From: an uncultured Pelagibacteraceae bacterium | Lineage (GTDB): Bacteria > Pseudomonadota > Alphaproteobacteria > Pelagibacterales > Pelagibacteraceae | Assembly (NCBI GenBank): GCA_902577625.1 | Contig: CACGZX010000003.1 | Span: forward strand, 1 to 54,800 | Reading direction: 5' to 3' | DNA: 54,800 nucleotides | Part shown: positions 43,867 through 54,800 of the stretch, piece after piece | Layout: each line of letters opens with the position of its first letter | Numbering within the stretch: position 1 is the first letter of the stretch | The notes under the pieces: model-generated | The model's input: only the letters and a program-made list of their open reading frames with translations | What the model was told of the DNA's origin: nothing | The model's database searches: none | Program-made: the position numbers and the translations under genes

Positions 43867-45450
43867 ATGACTGATAAAAACAGAGTATATATTTTTGATA
43901 CTACAATGCGAGATGGTGAGCAATCACCTGGTGCATCGATGAGCTTGGAAGAAAAATTGCAAATTTCAAGAGTATTTGATGAACTTGGAGTTGATATCAT
44001 TGAAGCCGGATTTCCAATTGCATCTCCCGGCGATTTTGAAGCTGTTAGCGAAGTAAGCAAAATTTTAAAAAATTCTATTCCCGCAGGTCTCTCAAGGCAT
44101 TCTAAAAAAGATATAGACAGATGTTATGAAGCACTTAAGCACGCTCCAAGATTTAGAATTCATACGTTTATATCAACCAGTCCATTACATATGAAACATA
44201 AACTGAACAAGTCCCCTGAGGAAGTTTATGAATCAATCAAGGAACATGTTACTTATGCAAGAAAATTTACAGACGATGTAGAGTGGTCATGCGAAGATGG
44301 AACAAGAACAGATATGGATTACATGTGCAAAACTGTTGAACTAGCAATTAAATGTGGTGCTAAAACTATAAATATTCCTGATACCGTTGGTTACACAGTT
44401 CCATCTGAATTTACAAAAATTATTCAAACTTTATTAAACAAAGTTCCTAATATAGATAAAGCGATTTTATCAACTCATTGTCATAATGATTTAGGATTAG
44501 CAGTTGCAAACTCTTTAGCAGGCGTTCAAGCAGGAGCAAGGCAAATTGAATGCACTATAAATGGAATTGGTGAGAGAGCTGGTAACGCTGCGCTAGAAGA
44601 AGTTGTAATGGCAATGAAAACAAGACCAGATTTAATGCCATATGAAACTGGGATTAATACAACTCTTTTAAGTAAAGCATCAAAAATTGTTTCAAATGCA
44701 ACAGGCTTTCCCGTGCAATACAATAAAGCAATAGTAGGAAAAAATGCTTTTGCACATGAAGCAGGAATTCATCAGGACGGAATGCTAAAAAATAGACAAA
44801 CTTATGAAATTATGACACCAGAAAGTGTTGGGGTAAAACAAACTTCATTAGTTATGGGAAAACATTCAGGAAGGCATGCATTTAAAGATAAATTAATTAG
44901 CTTGGGTTACGTAGATGTTACAGATGATGTTATTAGCAATGCATTTGGTAAATTCAAGGTTTTAGCTGACAAAAAAAAACATGTTTATGATGAAGATATA
45001 ATTGCTTTAGTTGATGACAGCTTAATTATTGATAATAAAGTTAATGCAATTAGTTTAAAAACTTTAAAAGTATTTGCTGGAACAGGTGAACCCCAAAGAG
45101 CAGATATGACTTTAGATGTTTTTGGAGAAGTTAAAAAAGCATCCGAAACTGGAGATGGACCAGTAGATGCAATATTTAAATGTATAAAGAAACTTTACCC
45201 TCATGAAGTAAATTTACAATTATATCAAGTTCATGCTGTGACTGAAGGAACTGATGCTCAAGCAACTGTTAGTGTTCGAATTGAGGAAAATGGAAAAACA
45301 ACTGTTGGTCAAGCAGCAGATACTGATACATTAGTTGCATCAGCCAATGCATACATAAATGCATTAAATAAAATGATTATCAAAAGAGATAAAACTGCGC
45401 CTGGATACTCTCCAGAGCAAAAAAAAGAAGAGAAAGTGAAAGGAATATAA
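43867..45450 (+). CDS. leuA: 2-isopropylmalate synthase
   Basis: VYIFDTTMRDGEQSPGASM, STHCHNDLGLAVANSLAGVQAGARQIECTINGIGERAGN. Confidence 0.97.
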   Translation: MTDKNRVYIFDTTMRDGEQSPGASMSLEEKLQISRVFDELGVDIIEAGFPIASPGDFEAVSEVSKILKNSIPAGLSRHSKKDIDRCYEALKHAPRFRIHTFISTSPLHMKHKLNKSPEEVYESIKEHVTYARKFTDDVEWSCEDGTRTDMDYMCKTVELAIKCGAKTINIPDTVGYTVPSEFTKIIQTLLNKVPNIDKAILSTHCHNDLGLAVANSLAGVQAGARQIECTINGIGERAGNAALEEVVMAMKTRPDLMPYETGINTTLLSKASKIVSNATGFPVQYNKAIVGKNAFAHEAGIHQDGMLKNRQTYEIMTPESVGVKQTSLVMGKHSGRHAFKDKLISLGYVDVTDDVISNAFGKFKVLADKKKHVYDEDIIALVDDSLIIDNKVNAISLKTLKVFAGTGEPQRADMTLDVFGEVKKASETGDGPVDAIFKCIKKLYPHEVNLQLYQVHAVTEGTDAQATVSVRIEENGKTTVGQAADTDTLVASANAYINALNKMIIKRDKTAPGYSPEQKKEEKVKGI

Positions 45451-46485
<1,035 letters not shown>

Positions 46486-46491
46486 AAATTT

Positions 46492-47340
46492 ATGGCGGCG
46501 AGTAGAGATGATTTTATAATTGCTATTCGTTCAGCTTTTCTTAAAAAAGGCAATAAACAAAGATTTTCTTTAATTGGATTAATTTTTTTTTCAATAGGAC
46601 TATTAATTTTAAGTAAAATTAATCTACCTGTTGCTAATTATCTTAAGATTACCTTAAATGAAATAGTTTACAGAAGCTCATTTATTATTTCTATTCCTGA
46701 AAAAAAAATTCAAGATTTTTCTAATAAAATTATAGATCACTATAATGTTTATAATGATTACCTCTTAGTTAAAGAAAAGATAAAATTACTTCAATCAAAA
46801 AAGTATAAAACCCAATTTCTTGAAGAAGAAAATAAAAGACTAAAAAAAACAATCAATGAGTATATTTACAGCTCCGAAGAACTAGTTGCTAAAGTTTTAA
46901 TTGATAAAAACAGCCCTTTTTTAAAATCGATAATTGTGAACAAAGGTTCCAAAGACAATATTAAGCTTGGAATGGCAGTATTAGATGGAACTTATCTGGT
47001 AGGTAAAATTGTTGAAGTTAACTATTCTACTTCTAGAGCATTACTTGTTTCGGACCTCAATAGTAAAATTCCAGTTGGAATAGAGCCTGGCAATATTCAA
47101 TCTATTTTATCAGGAACAGGAAAACAAAATGGAAAAATAGAATACTTAGAAACTGACATAATAATTCAGGACAAAAGTATTGTTTATACCTCGGGATCTG
47201 GAGGATTGTTTAAACCAGGAATTCCAATTGGTATTTATCGTAAAGAATTAGAAGAATATAATGAAGTAGTAATTTTTTTTTCTAAATTATCCCAACTAAC
47301 TTTTGTTAAGCTAGTATCATTTGAAGAGGAAAGAAATTAA
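46492..47340 (+). CDS. mreC: Rod shape-determining protein MreC
   Basis: N-terminal TM, coiled coil, KSIIVNKGSKDNIKLGMAVLDGTYLVGKIVEV; between mreB and mreD. Confidence 0.93.
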   Translation: MAASRDDFIIAIRSAFLKKGNKQRFSLIGLIFFSIGLLILSKINLPVANYLKITLNEIVYRSSFIISIPEKKIQDFSNKIIDHYNVYNDYLLVKEKIKLLQSKKYKTQFLEEENKRLKKTINEYIYSSEELVAKVLIDKNSPFLKSIIVNKGSKDNIKLGMAVLDGTYLVGKIVEVNYSTSRALLVSDLNSKIPVGIEPGNIQSILSGTGKQNGKIEYLETDIIIQDKSIVYTSGSGGLFKPGIPIGIYRKELEEYNEVVIFFSKLSQLTFVKLVSFEEERN

Positions 47341-47855
47341 TGATTTCTAAATTTAAAAATACTATTGGAAATACATTTCTTTTATATTTACCTTTGTTAC
47401 TTTTATTTATATCTGTATTTAATGAGTTTGATTTTAATTATTTAAACTATCAATATTTCTCATTTAATTTCCCTTTTATATTAATTTTTTATTGGAGCTT
47501 AAAAAGAATAGAAACACTTGGTTATGGTTTTATTTTTGTTGCAGGAATGTTTAACGATACAGTATTGGGATTTCCAATCGGAATTAGTAGCTTAACATAT
47601 TTAATTATTTGTGGATTTGCAGCTTATCTTAGAAATATTACTTTAAGACCAAGTTTAGCAAAAGACTGGCTATATTTTTTGTTTACAATTTTAGTTGCAA
47701 ATTCGATTAATTATTTCTTACTAGTATTATTTTTTTCTATAGAAATTAATTATTATGAAATTCTAGGAAATATAATATTTACATTTTTACTGTATTATAT
47801 TTTTGCACATATTTTTGACATTTATCGTAAAATTCTTTTAAGGATCAAAGCATGA
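47340..47855 (+). CDS. mreD: Rod shape-determining protein MreD
   Basis: Multi-TM small protein between mreC and mrdA; GFIFVAGMFNDTVLGFPIGISSLTYL. Confidence 0.85.
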   Translation: MISKFKNTIGNTFLLYLPLLLLFISVFNEFDFNYLNYQYFSFNFPFILIFYWSLKRIETLGYGFIFVAGMFNDTVLGFPIGISSLTYLIICGFAAYLRNITLRPSLAKDWLYFLFTILVANSINYFLLVLFFSIEINYYEILGNIIFTFLLYYIFAHIFDIYRKILLRIKA

Positions 47856-49831
47856 TTGGAAGTGTGGAAGACTCAGGTTTTAAGAAGTCAAATACGATTA
47901 ATAGGAGAATGTTTATTTTTGCTGCAGCAAAAGCTGTTGTATTTGTTGGAATAGTGGGAAGATTGTTTTCTCTTCAAATCAGTGAAAATAAAAAATATTT
48001 AACATTATCAGATAAAAATAGATTAAGGGAAGCTAGACTTCCACCTGTTAGAGGAGAATTTGTAGATTATTTTGGGAATAGAATAGCAAAGAATCTTACC
48101 GTTTATCAATTGCACGTTGTACCAGAACAAGTAGAAGATTTTAAAACTTTAATTGTTAGATTAAAAGATATTTTAAATTTAAGTGATAGTCATTTACAAG
48201 AATTAATTAAAAAAAAAAATAAACAAAAACCATGGGAAACATTAATTGTATCTGAAAATTTGTCGTGGGATGAATTTTCTAAAATAAATTTTTATCTTCA
48301 TGAGTTATCTGGAGCAAGGCCTGTTTTAACAGTTGGTAGAAACTATCCGTATAATGATACTTATACACATGTTTTAGGATACGTTTCTGAAGCAAGCGTT
48401 GAAGATTTAGTAAACAATGAAGCAATTAAGGAAAGAAATGTACCAGGATTAAGAGTTGGTAAAACAGGATTAGAAAAGGCATTAGAAAAAGAATTAATAG
48501 GGACAAATGGAATTCAAAGATTTGAAGTGAATGCTTATGGAAAAAGGATTAACCAAATAGATTTTAAAGAAGGAGAACAGGGAAAAACAATAAAACTTAC
48601 AATTGATACAGAAATTCAAAAATATACTCAGGAACTTTTAGACAATAGGGCTGGATCAATTTCTGTTATGGATATTTATACTGGAGAAATAATTGCTATG
48701 AACTCCTCACCATCTTTTGATCCAAATTTATTTTTATATGGAATAGAAAAAAATAAGTGGAAAGAAATTACAAAAAATCCACTAAAACCCTTATTAAATA
48801 AAACTGTTTCTGGTTTATATTCACCAGGTTCTACTATTAAACCTCTGGTAGCACTTTCTGCTCTTGAAAATGATGTTATTACAACAAACTTAAAAGTTAA
48901 CTGCAGAGGTCACAAACATCCTTTAGAATTATATGGCATGAAATACCATTGCTGGAAAAAAGAAGGACATGGATATATGTCACTTCAAAATGCAATAAAA
49001 CAATCTTGCGATACTTATTTTTATGAAGCAGCGAGACTTCTAGGTGTAGATAGATTAAATGAAACAGCAAAAAAATTTGGCTTAGGAAATGTTGTTTTAG
49101 GTAAATATTTTAATGAAAAAAAAGGTGTCGTTCCTTCAACAAAATGGAAAAAAGAGGCTATTGGTCAAAATTGGTATTTAGGAGAAACTTTAATAAATGG
49201 TATTGGACAAGGCTATATCCAAACAACTCCTTTGCAATTATGTTTAATGACAGCTCAACTTGCAAATGGTGGTCACAAAATTTATCCAAAAATAATTTAT
49301 GAAAACAATCAAGAAAATGTTGAAACAATAAAACAAAGAATGAAACTTGCTGAGGAAAATAAAGTAGAAGATTCGAACCTACTATCAGCAACAGAAAAAT
49401 TATTTAAAAAAGATGAAAAAACATATGACGCATTATATAGAAATAAGGAAAATGTAAAATTTGTTTTAGACGCGATGTTTAGATCTACAAATGAAATTTA
49501 TGGAACTTCTTTTTCTTCTAGAATTGAAGATCCAAAATATCAATTTGCAGGAAAAACTGGAACAGCCCAAGTAAAAAGAATTACTGAAGCAGAAAGAGAG
49601 CTTGATTTAAAGACAAACCAAATTCCCTACAAAGAAAGAGATCACGCATGGTACATAGCTTTTGGCCCATATAAAAATCCAAGATATGCTGTTAGTATTT
49701 TAGTCGAACATGGAGGATCTGGAAGTTCTACAGCAGCACCTATTGCAAAAAAATTATTTAAATTTGTTATTGATAGACATGAATTGAGAGAAAAAATCAA
49801 AAAAAAAAATTTAGCTACAAGTGATATATAA
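47852..49831 (+). CDS. mrdA: Penicillin-binding protein 2 (transpeptidase)
   Basis: SPGSTIKPLVALSALE (SxxK), SCD (SxN-like), GKTGTAQV (KTGT). Confidence 0.96.
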   Translation: MIGSVEDSGFKKSNTINRRMFIFAAAKAVVFVGIVGRLFSLQISENKKYLTLSDKNRLREARLPPVRGEFVDYFGNRIAKNLTVYQLHVVPEQVEDFKTLIVRLKDILNLSDSHLQELIKKKNKQKPWETLIVSENLSWDEFSKINFYLHELSGARPVLTVGRNYPYNDTYTHVLGYVSEASVEDLVNNEAIKERNVPGLRVGKTGLEKALEKELIGTNGIQRFEVNAYGKRINQIDFKEGEQGKTIKLTIDTEIQKYTQELLDNRAGSISVMDIYTGEIIAMNSSPSFDPNLFLYGIEKNKWKEITKNPLKPLLNKTVSGLYSPGSTIKPLVALSALENDVITTNLKVNCRGHKHPLELYGMKYHCWKKEGHGYMSLQNAIKQSCDTYFYEAARLLGVDRLNETAKKFGLGNVVLGKYFNEKKGVVPSTKWKKEAIGQNWYLGETLINGIGQGYIQTTPLQLCLMTAQLANGGHKIYPKIIYENNQENVETIKQRMKLAEENKVEDSNLLSATEKLFKKDEKTYDALYRNKENVKFVLDAMFRSTNEIYGTSFSSRIEDPKYQFAGKTGTAQVKRITEAERELDLKTNQIPYKERDHAWYIAFGPYKNPRYAVSILVEHGGSGSSTAAPIAKKLFKFVIDRHELREKIKKKNLATSDI

Positions 49832-50955
49832 TGTTTATACAAAGCTCATTATCCGATAAATCAACTTTTTTCCAAAAGTTAAGATCTTTAGATTATATAA
49901 TGCTACTTACTATTTTAATTATAGGAATAATTAGTTCATTTGCGATGTATTCAACAGATGGAGGTGAGCTAAGGTATCATTCTGAAAGTCATATAATTAG
50001 ATTTGTAGTTTTTTTTACTATGATGATTTTTATATCATTTATTAATATTAAAACATGGCATACTTTTGGGTATTTATTTTATATTCTAGTTCTAGGGCTT
50101 TTAATATGGGCTTCGTTGTTTGGTATAACTGCCCAAGGATCTCAAAGATGGATTAATTTATATTTTATAAACTTACAACCATCTGAGTTAATGAAAATAG
50201 CAATTATTATTTGTTTTGCAAAGTATTATCATAGAATTCAAATTGCGCACGTTAATAGATTAAGAAATATTATTATACCAATACTAATTCTTTTCGTGCC
50301 AATCGCTCTTGTGCTAACACAACCTGATCTTGGAACGTCTATATTAATTGCTCTAAGTGGAATAATTGTTTTGTGGTTAGCGGGTGTTAATATTAAATAT
50401 TTTTTTTATTCATCTTTAGTTTTTATTATTTCAGCGCCATTTATAATTTCTTTTTTAAAACCTTATCAAAAATTAAGAATTTTAACTTTTTTTGACCCTG
50501 ACAAAGACCCATTAGGAGCGGGATATCAAATTATACAATCCAAAATTGCTGTTGGATCTGGAGGTCTTACCGGAAAAGGTTTTTTAAAAGGAACTCAAGG
50601 ATATTTAGAATTTTTACCTGAAAAACATACTGATTTTATATTCACCCTTTTTTCTGAAGAATTCGGTTTTATAGGGTCAATTTTATTACTTATTCTATAT
50701 GCAATTTTAATATTTAGAATTTTGAGGATTGGATCTTTATCAAGAAATTTTTTTGGTAAATTTTTTTGTTTTGGTTTTGGTTCCGCAATATTTGTTTATA
50801 TAACTGTAAATATGGCAATGGTTCTAGGTTTGCTACCTATAGTTGGATCCCCTTTGCCAATCATGTCTTATGGTGGTTCATCAATGTTAGCAACAATGAT
50901 TGGTTTAGGGATAGTTATGAGCACAAAAATCTATAGTCGACAGCTAATATCATAA
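49831..50955 (+). CDS. rodA: Rod shape-determining SEDS protein RodA
   Basis: SEDS protein: GSQRWINLYFINLQPSELMKIAII, LTQPDLGTSILIALSG, LPEKHTDFIFTLFSEEFGFIGS. Confidence 0.96.
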   Translation: MFIQSSLSDKSTFFQKLRSLDYIMLLTILIIGIISSFAMYSTDGGELRYHSESHIIRFVVFFTMMIFISFINIKTWHTFGYLFYILVLGLLIWASLFGITAQGSQRWINLYFINLQPSELMKIAIIICFAKYYHRIQIAHVNRLRNIIIPILILFVPIALVLTQPDLGTSILIALSGIIVLWLAGVNIKYFFYSSLVFIISAPFIISFLKPYQKLRILTFFDPDKDPLGAGYQIIQSKIAVGSGGLTGKGFLKGTQGYLEFLPEKHTDFIFTLFSEEFGFIGSILLLILYAILIFRILRIGSLSRNFFGKFFCFGFGSAIFVYITVNMAMVLGLLPIVGSPLPIMSYGGSSMLATMIGLGIVMSTKIYSRQLIS

Positions 50956-51016
50956 ATTGAATTAAGTATAATTTGTCACTTTAATTAATTTAAAATAAAT
51001 ATGTATTATAAAGATA

Positions 51017-52261
51017 ATGATGAATAAATTAAAAGTTGGAATTGTTGGTGCTGGAATTCAAGGTGTATGTAATGCACTTTTTTTACAAAAAAAAGGTTTT
51101 CAAGTAACCTTATTTGATAGGGAAGAGCCAGGGAGCCAAGCAGCTTCATATGGTAATGCGGGACACTTTTCGCCTTATGCTTCAGTACCAGTAAATAGAC
51201 CAGATATATTATCTGATGTCCCTGCGATGTTACTAAGTTCTACTGGACCTTTGGCATTAAAATGGAACTATGTTCCAAAAATGCTTCCTTGGTTTATAAA
51301 ATTTATAAAGAATTGTAGTAAAAAAAATATGATGCATACAGCAAAATATATGCATCAAATATTAGATTTGGCTTTACCTGCATATGATGAATTGTTTGAG
51401 GAAATAGATCTATCTGAATTGGTAGAAAGTAAAGGTATCATGTATATCTGGAACGATCAAAATCTCAAAAGTAGAGAGTTAGAAATTAACATAAGAAATG
51501 AAATAGGAGCCGAACAACAGTTGCTTAGCAAAAGTGAGATACACGATCTAGAGCCCAATATTAAAAATATTTATCATGCTGGAGTTTTTTATAAAAAAGC
51601 ACGACATGCAAGAAACCCAGGAAAAATTTGGGTTAAATTATTTGAAAGTTTTTTAAAAAAAGGTGGAAAATTTTTAAAACTAAATATCAAAAAGTTAGAC
51701 TTTGATGAGAATAATCCTGTAGTAAGATCAGAAACACAAAGATTTATTTTCGATAAATTAGTTATTTGTTGTGGGGCATTTTCAAAAAAACTAACAGACA
51801 ATTTACATGAAAATATTCCACTAGATACCGAAAGAGGTTATCATATTCATTTTAAAGATTTTGATCATTTGATTTCACGCCCTGTTGTTTTTCAAAATAG
51901 AGGTTTTGGTATGACTCCTATGGAGCAAGGGTTAAGAGTAGTTGGAACCGTTGAGTTTGGTGGCCTAAATAATCCACTTTCAAAATCTAGAATAAAAAAT
52001 TTAGTTGATAATGCTAAATTTTTATTAGATGGTCTACCAGATCACCATGATGACGAGTGGTTAGGATTTAGACCGACATTGCCAGATTATCTGCCTGTTA
52101 TAGGACCTTCTAAAAATTATAATAATGTTTTTTACTCTTTTGGCCACCACCATTTAGGATGGACTTTAGCCGCTATATCTGGGAAGATAATTTCTAAAAT
52201 GATTTCAAATGAGAATACTAATTTAGATTTAGAACCATACAGTTCTTTAAGATTTTCTTAA
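51017..52261 (+). CDS. DadA-like FAD-dependent D-amino-acid dehydrogenase/oxidoreductase
   Basis: KVGIVGAGIQGVCNALFLQKKGFQVTLFDREEPGSQAASYGNAG; C-terminal GFRPTLPDYLPVIGPSKNYNNVFYSFGHHHLGWTLAAISG. Confidence 0.9.
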   Translation: MMNKLKVGIVGAGIQGVCNALFLQKKGFQVTLFDREEPGSQAASYGNAGHFSPYASVPVNRPDILSDVPAMLLSSTGPLALKWNYVPKMLPWFIKFIKNCSKKNMMHTAKYMHQILDLALPAYDELFEEIDLSELVESKGIMYIWNDQNLKSRELEINIRNEIGAEQQLLSKSEIHDLEPNIKNIYHAGVFYKKARHARNPGKIWVKLFESFLKKGGKFLKLNIKKLDFDENNPVVRSETQRFIFDKLVICCGAFSKKLTDNLHENIPLDTERGYHIHFKDFDHLISRPVVFQNRGFGMTPMEQGLRVVGTVEFGGLNNPLSKSRIKNLVDNAKFLLDGLPDHHDDEWLGFRPTLPDYLPVIGPSKNYNNVFYSFGHHHLGWTLAAISGKIISKMISNENTNLDLEPYSSLRFS

Positions 52262-52264
52262 TTC

Positions 52265-53165
52265 GTGAAAAATAATAATAACCTTGCTTATTTTATTTTA
52301 ATTCTGACCACTATATTTTGGTCTGGAAATTTTATAGTTGGAAAAGCTGCAAGCATGTTTCAGATTCCTCCTTTTTCTTTAAACTTTTATAGATGGTTTT
52401 TTTGCAGGATTAATTTTACTTCCATTTACATATAAAGAAATAATAAACAATAAAAAATATGTTTTAGATAATCTAGGTTTTTTTATAATATTGGGAATAA
52501 CTAGTATAACAATATTTAATTCTATTGTTTACTATTCATTGTATTACACGCAGGTTATTAGTGGAATTTTAATGATTTCAACCATTCCTGTTTGGATAAT
52601 TTTTATTTCTTCAATTTTAAGAATAGAAAAAACAAATATTTTTCAAATTATTGGGGTTATTTTATCTTTAACTGGAGTAATTTTTATTATTACAAAAGCT
52701 GATTTAAATTTAATAAAAAATTTAAATTTTAATAAGGGAGATTTATCAATGGTTGTTGCCATGTTTTCTTGGGCAATTTATTCTGCTCTTTTAAAGAGTA
52801 AAAAATATAAAATTTCTCAAATGTCTTTATTAGAAGTTGTAATTATTTGTGGATTAGTTTTTTTAATACCAGTTTATTTTATTGAAATGAGAATGGGCAA
52901 CCCAATTGTTTTAGGTAAACCATTTTATCTAATTTTAGCATATGTAGTTATTTTTCCTGGATTAGCAGCATTCTTTTTTTGGATAAAGGGAATTTCAATT
53001 ATTGGAGCAAACAGGGCTGGAATATTTCTTCATTTAATGCCAATCATGGGAGCAATAATGGCAATGTTAATTTTTGATGAAAAATTTATGTTCTATCACA
53101 TATGGGGAGCAATATTTATTATTGCAGGTATAACACTTTCAAATAAAAAAAAATTAAATGCTTAA
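52265..53165 (+). pseudogene. EamA/DMT-family transporter interrupted by an apparent +1 frameshift at a T7 run (52397-52403)
   Basis: Frame from GTG 52265 gives MKNNNNLAYFILILTTIFWSGNFIVGKAASMFQIPPFSLNFYRWFF, then runs off to TAA at 52433. Removing one T gives ...RWFFAGLILLPFTYKEIINNKKYVLDNLGFFIILGITSITIFNSIVYYSLYYTQ..., continuous with the listed ORF 52491-53165. Confidence 0.82.
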
Positions 53166-54108
53166 AGTAGCTATATTAGATGATTATCAAAATGTGTCCC
53201 AAGAGTTTGTTGATTTAAAAAAATTATCTGGAAAATATGAAATAAAAGTTTTTAGTGAGCCATTCATTGATGAAAATGATGTTATAGAGCAACTACGTGA
53301 TTTTGAAGCATTATTAATAATGAGAGAAAGAACAAAAATTACTGAAAATATAATTGCTAAATTAAAAAAACTGAAATTTATCATTACAAGCGGAATGAAA
53401 AATAAAGCAATCGATTTGGATGCAGCAAAAAAAAGAAAAATAATTGTGAGTGGCACTGAAATCAACTCGAATCCAACTTCTGAATTAACTTGGGCTTTAA
53501 TGTTAGGTCTTGCAAGAAATATTAAGCCGGAGATTGACAATATGTATCAAGGATATTGGCAAACAACAGTGGGGGTCGAATTAAAAGGTAAAATTTTAGG
53601 ATTAGTTGGACTTGGAAAAGTAGGCTCGCAAGTAGCAAAAATAGGAAAAGCTTTTGGTATGCAAGTTATGGCGTGGAGCGAAAATCTAATTTTGGATAAA
53701 TGTAAAGAACTTGATGTTTTGCCCTCAAGTAAAGAAGATTTAATTCAAAATGCAGATTTTATTTCAATTCATGTGCAAGGAGGCGAAAGATATAAAGATT
53801 GTTTTACACTTAAAGAATTTGATAAGATGAAAAAAAGTTCATTCTTAATTAATACTTCTAGAGGACCAATAGTTAATGAAGATGATTTAATAATTGCTTT
53901 ATCAACAAATGTCATCGCGGGTGCTGGAATAGATGTTTATGAAAAGGAGCCGTTACCATCAAACCATAAACTAAGATTTATCCCTAATGCATTGATACTT
54001 CCACATATTGGCTATGTAACTGCTGAAAATTATTCTATATTTTACTCACAAATGATTGAAAATTTAGAAGCATGTGTATCTGGCAAACCAATTAGGATTA
54101 TTCAATAA
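53158..54108 (+). CDS. D-isomer specific 2-hydroxyacid dehydrogenase family protein
   Basis: GKILGLVGLGKVGSQVAKIGKAFGMQVMAWS; LINTSRGPIVNEDDLI; AGAGIDVYEKEPLP. Confidence 0.93.
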   Translation: MLKVAILDDYQNVSQEFVDLKKLSGKYEIKVFSEPFIDENDVIEQLRDFEALLIMRERTKITENIIAKLKKLKFIITSGMKNKAIDLDAAKKRKIIVSGTEINSNPTSELTWALMLGLARNIKPEIDNMYQGYWQTTVGVELKGKILGLVGLGKVGSQVAKIGKAFGMQVMAWSENLILDKCKELDVLPSSKEDLIQNADFISIHVQGGERYKDCFTLKEFDKMKKSSFLINTSRGPIVNEDDLIIALSTNVIAGAGIDVYEKEPLPSNHKLRFIPNALILPHIGYVTAENYSIFYSQMIENLEACVSGKPIRIIQ

Positions 54109-54109
54109 T

Positions 54110-54481
54110 ATGAAAAAAAAAAATGAAAACCTAACTGATGATCAAAAGTTAATTTTATTTGAAGAGGGAACTGAACCTCCAGGATCTAGTGGATTAAATA
54201 GTGAAAAAAGAGAAGGAAGTTACCATTGTGCAAATTGTGGTATAAAACTTTTTGAATCTAACACAAAGTATGAGAGCGGATCAGGTTGGCCATCATTTTA
54301 TAAAAGTTTACCAGATGTATTTGAAACAAAAACAGATCACCTATTAGGTTATGCTAGAACCGAATATCATTGTAAGAATTGTGGCGGACACCATGGACAT
54401 ATATTTGATGATGGTCCTGAGCCAACCGGCAAAAGATATTGTAATAATGGTGTTTGTTTAGTTTTTAAAAAAAAAACTTAA
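54110..54481 (+). CDS. msrB: Peptide methionine (R)-S-oxide reductase
   Basis: EGTEPPGSSGLNSEKREGSYHCANCGIKLFESNTKYESGSGWPSF, HCKNCGGHHGHIFDDGPEPTGKRYCNNG. Start moved to the Met at 54110. Confidence 0.94.
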   Translation: MKKKNENLTDDQKLILFEEGTEPPGSSGLNSEKREGSYHCANCGIKLFESNTKYESGSGWPSFYKSLPDVFETKTDHLLGYARTEYHCKNCGGHHGHIFDDGPEPTGKRYCNNGVCLVFKKKT

Positions 54482-54736
54482 TTATTTAAGAATATTATTT
54501 AATTCTCCAGTTTTTTCTAATTCTCTTAACTCTACATAACCACCTACGTGATGATCATCAAAAAATATTTGAGGAATTGTTCTTTTACCATTTGCTTTTT
54601 TAATCATTTCTTCTCTCAAACCATCTTTCGTTGAGATATCTATTTCTTTGTAAGAAAGATTATTTCTTGCAAATAATCTTTTTGCAGCATCACAGAAATT
54701 ACACATTGGACCTGTGTACATGGTAATATTTTTCAT
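54482..54736 (-). CDS. grxC: Glutaredoxin 3 family protein
   Basis: MYTGPMCNFCDAAKRLFARN (CxxC), GKRTIPQIFFDDHHVGGYVEL. Confidence 0.93.
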   Translation of the reverse strand: MKNITMYTGPMCNFCDAAKRLFARNNLSYKEIDISTKDGLREEMIKKANGKRTIPQIFFDDHHVGGYVELRELEKTGELNNILK

Positions 54737-54800
54737 AACCTATATATAATCATTTTTTTCAATTTTTCTTCTTATTTCTTTTCTTGATATTTCAAACTTT

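Overview
This is an AT-rich, very compact bacterial chromosome segment. Gene content and order, together with a circularly permuted two-piece tmRNA, point to a streamlined alphaproteobacterium, most likely SAR11/Pelagibacterales (inference; no search was run). Almost all of it is core housekeeping: yebC, a RuvC-like nuclease, tolQRAB-pal-ybgF, tilS-ftsH-folP-glmM-thiD-purA, rpoH/rluD, an ABC-2 exporter, tsaC, xseB-ispA-dxs, aroC, pdxH, ispB, sppA-like, glyQS-ppdK, nadAC, thyX, mrp, hflKC-DUF2065-degP-miaA, ilvBHC-leuA, mreBCD-mrdA-rodA, then a small metabolic tail (FAD amino-acid oxidoreductase, EamA transporter, D-2-hydroxyacid dehydrogenase, msrB, grxC). RNA genes seen are tRNA-Arg(UCG), tRNA-Leu(GAG) and a minus-strand permuted tmRNA with tag ANESYAIAA. 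I found no CRISPR, IS element, prophage, defence cassette or clear novel multi-gene system. The observations most worth checking are: (1) an EamA transporter split by an apparent +1 shift at a T7 run; (2) a phage-like RuvC nuclease at the usual ruvCAB locus with no ruvA or ruvB beside it; (3) a small four-cysteine secreted peptide gene between tRNA-Leu and tmRNA; (4) a structured leader with an 8-codon uORF before leuA; (5) a tight hairpin directly before the tolQ start codon; (6) long A/T homopolymers inside folP and sppA coding sequence.
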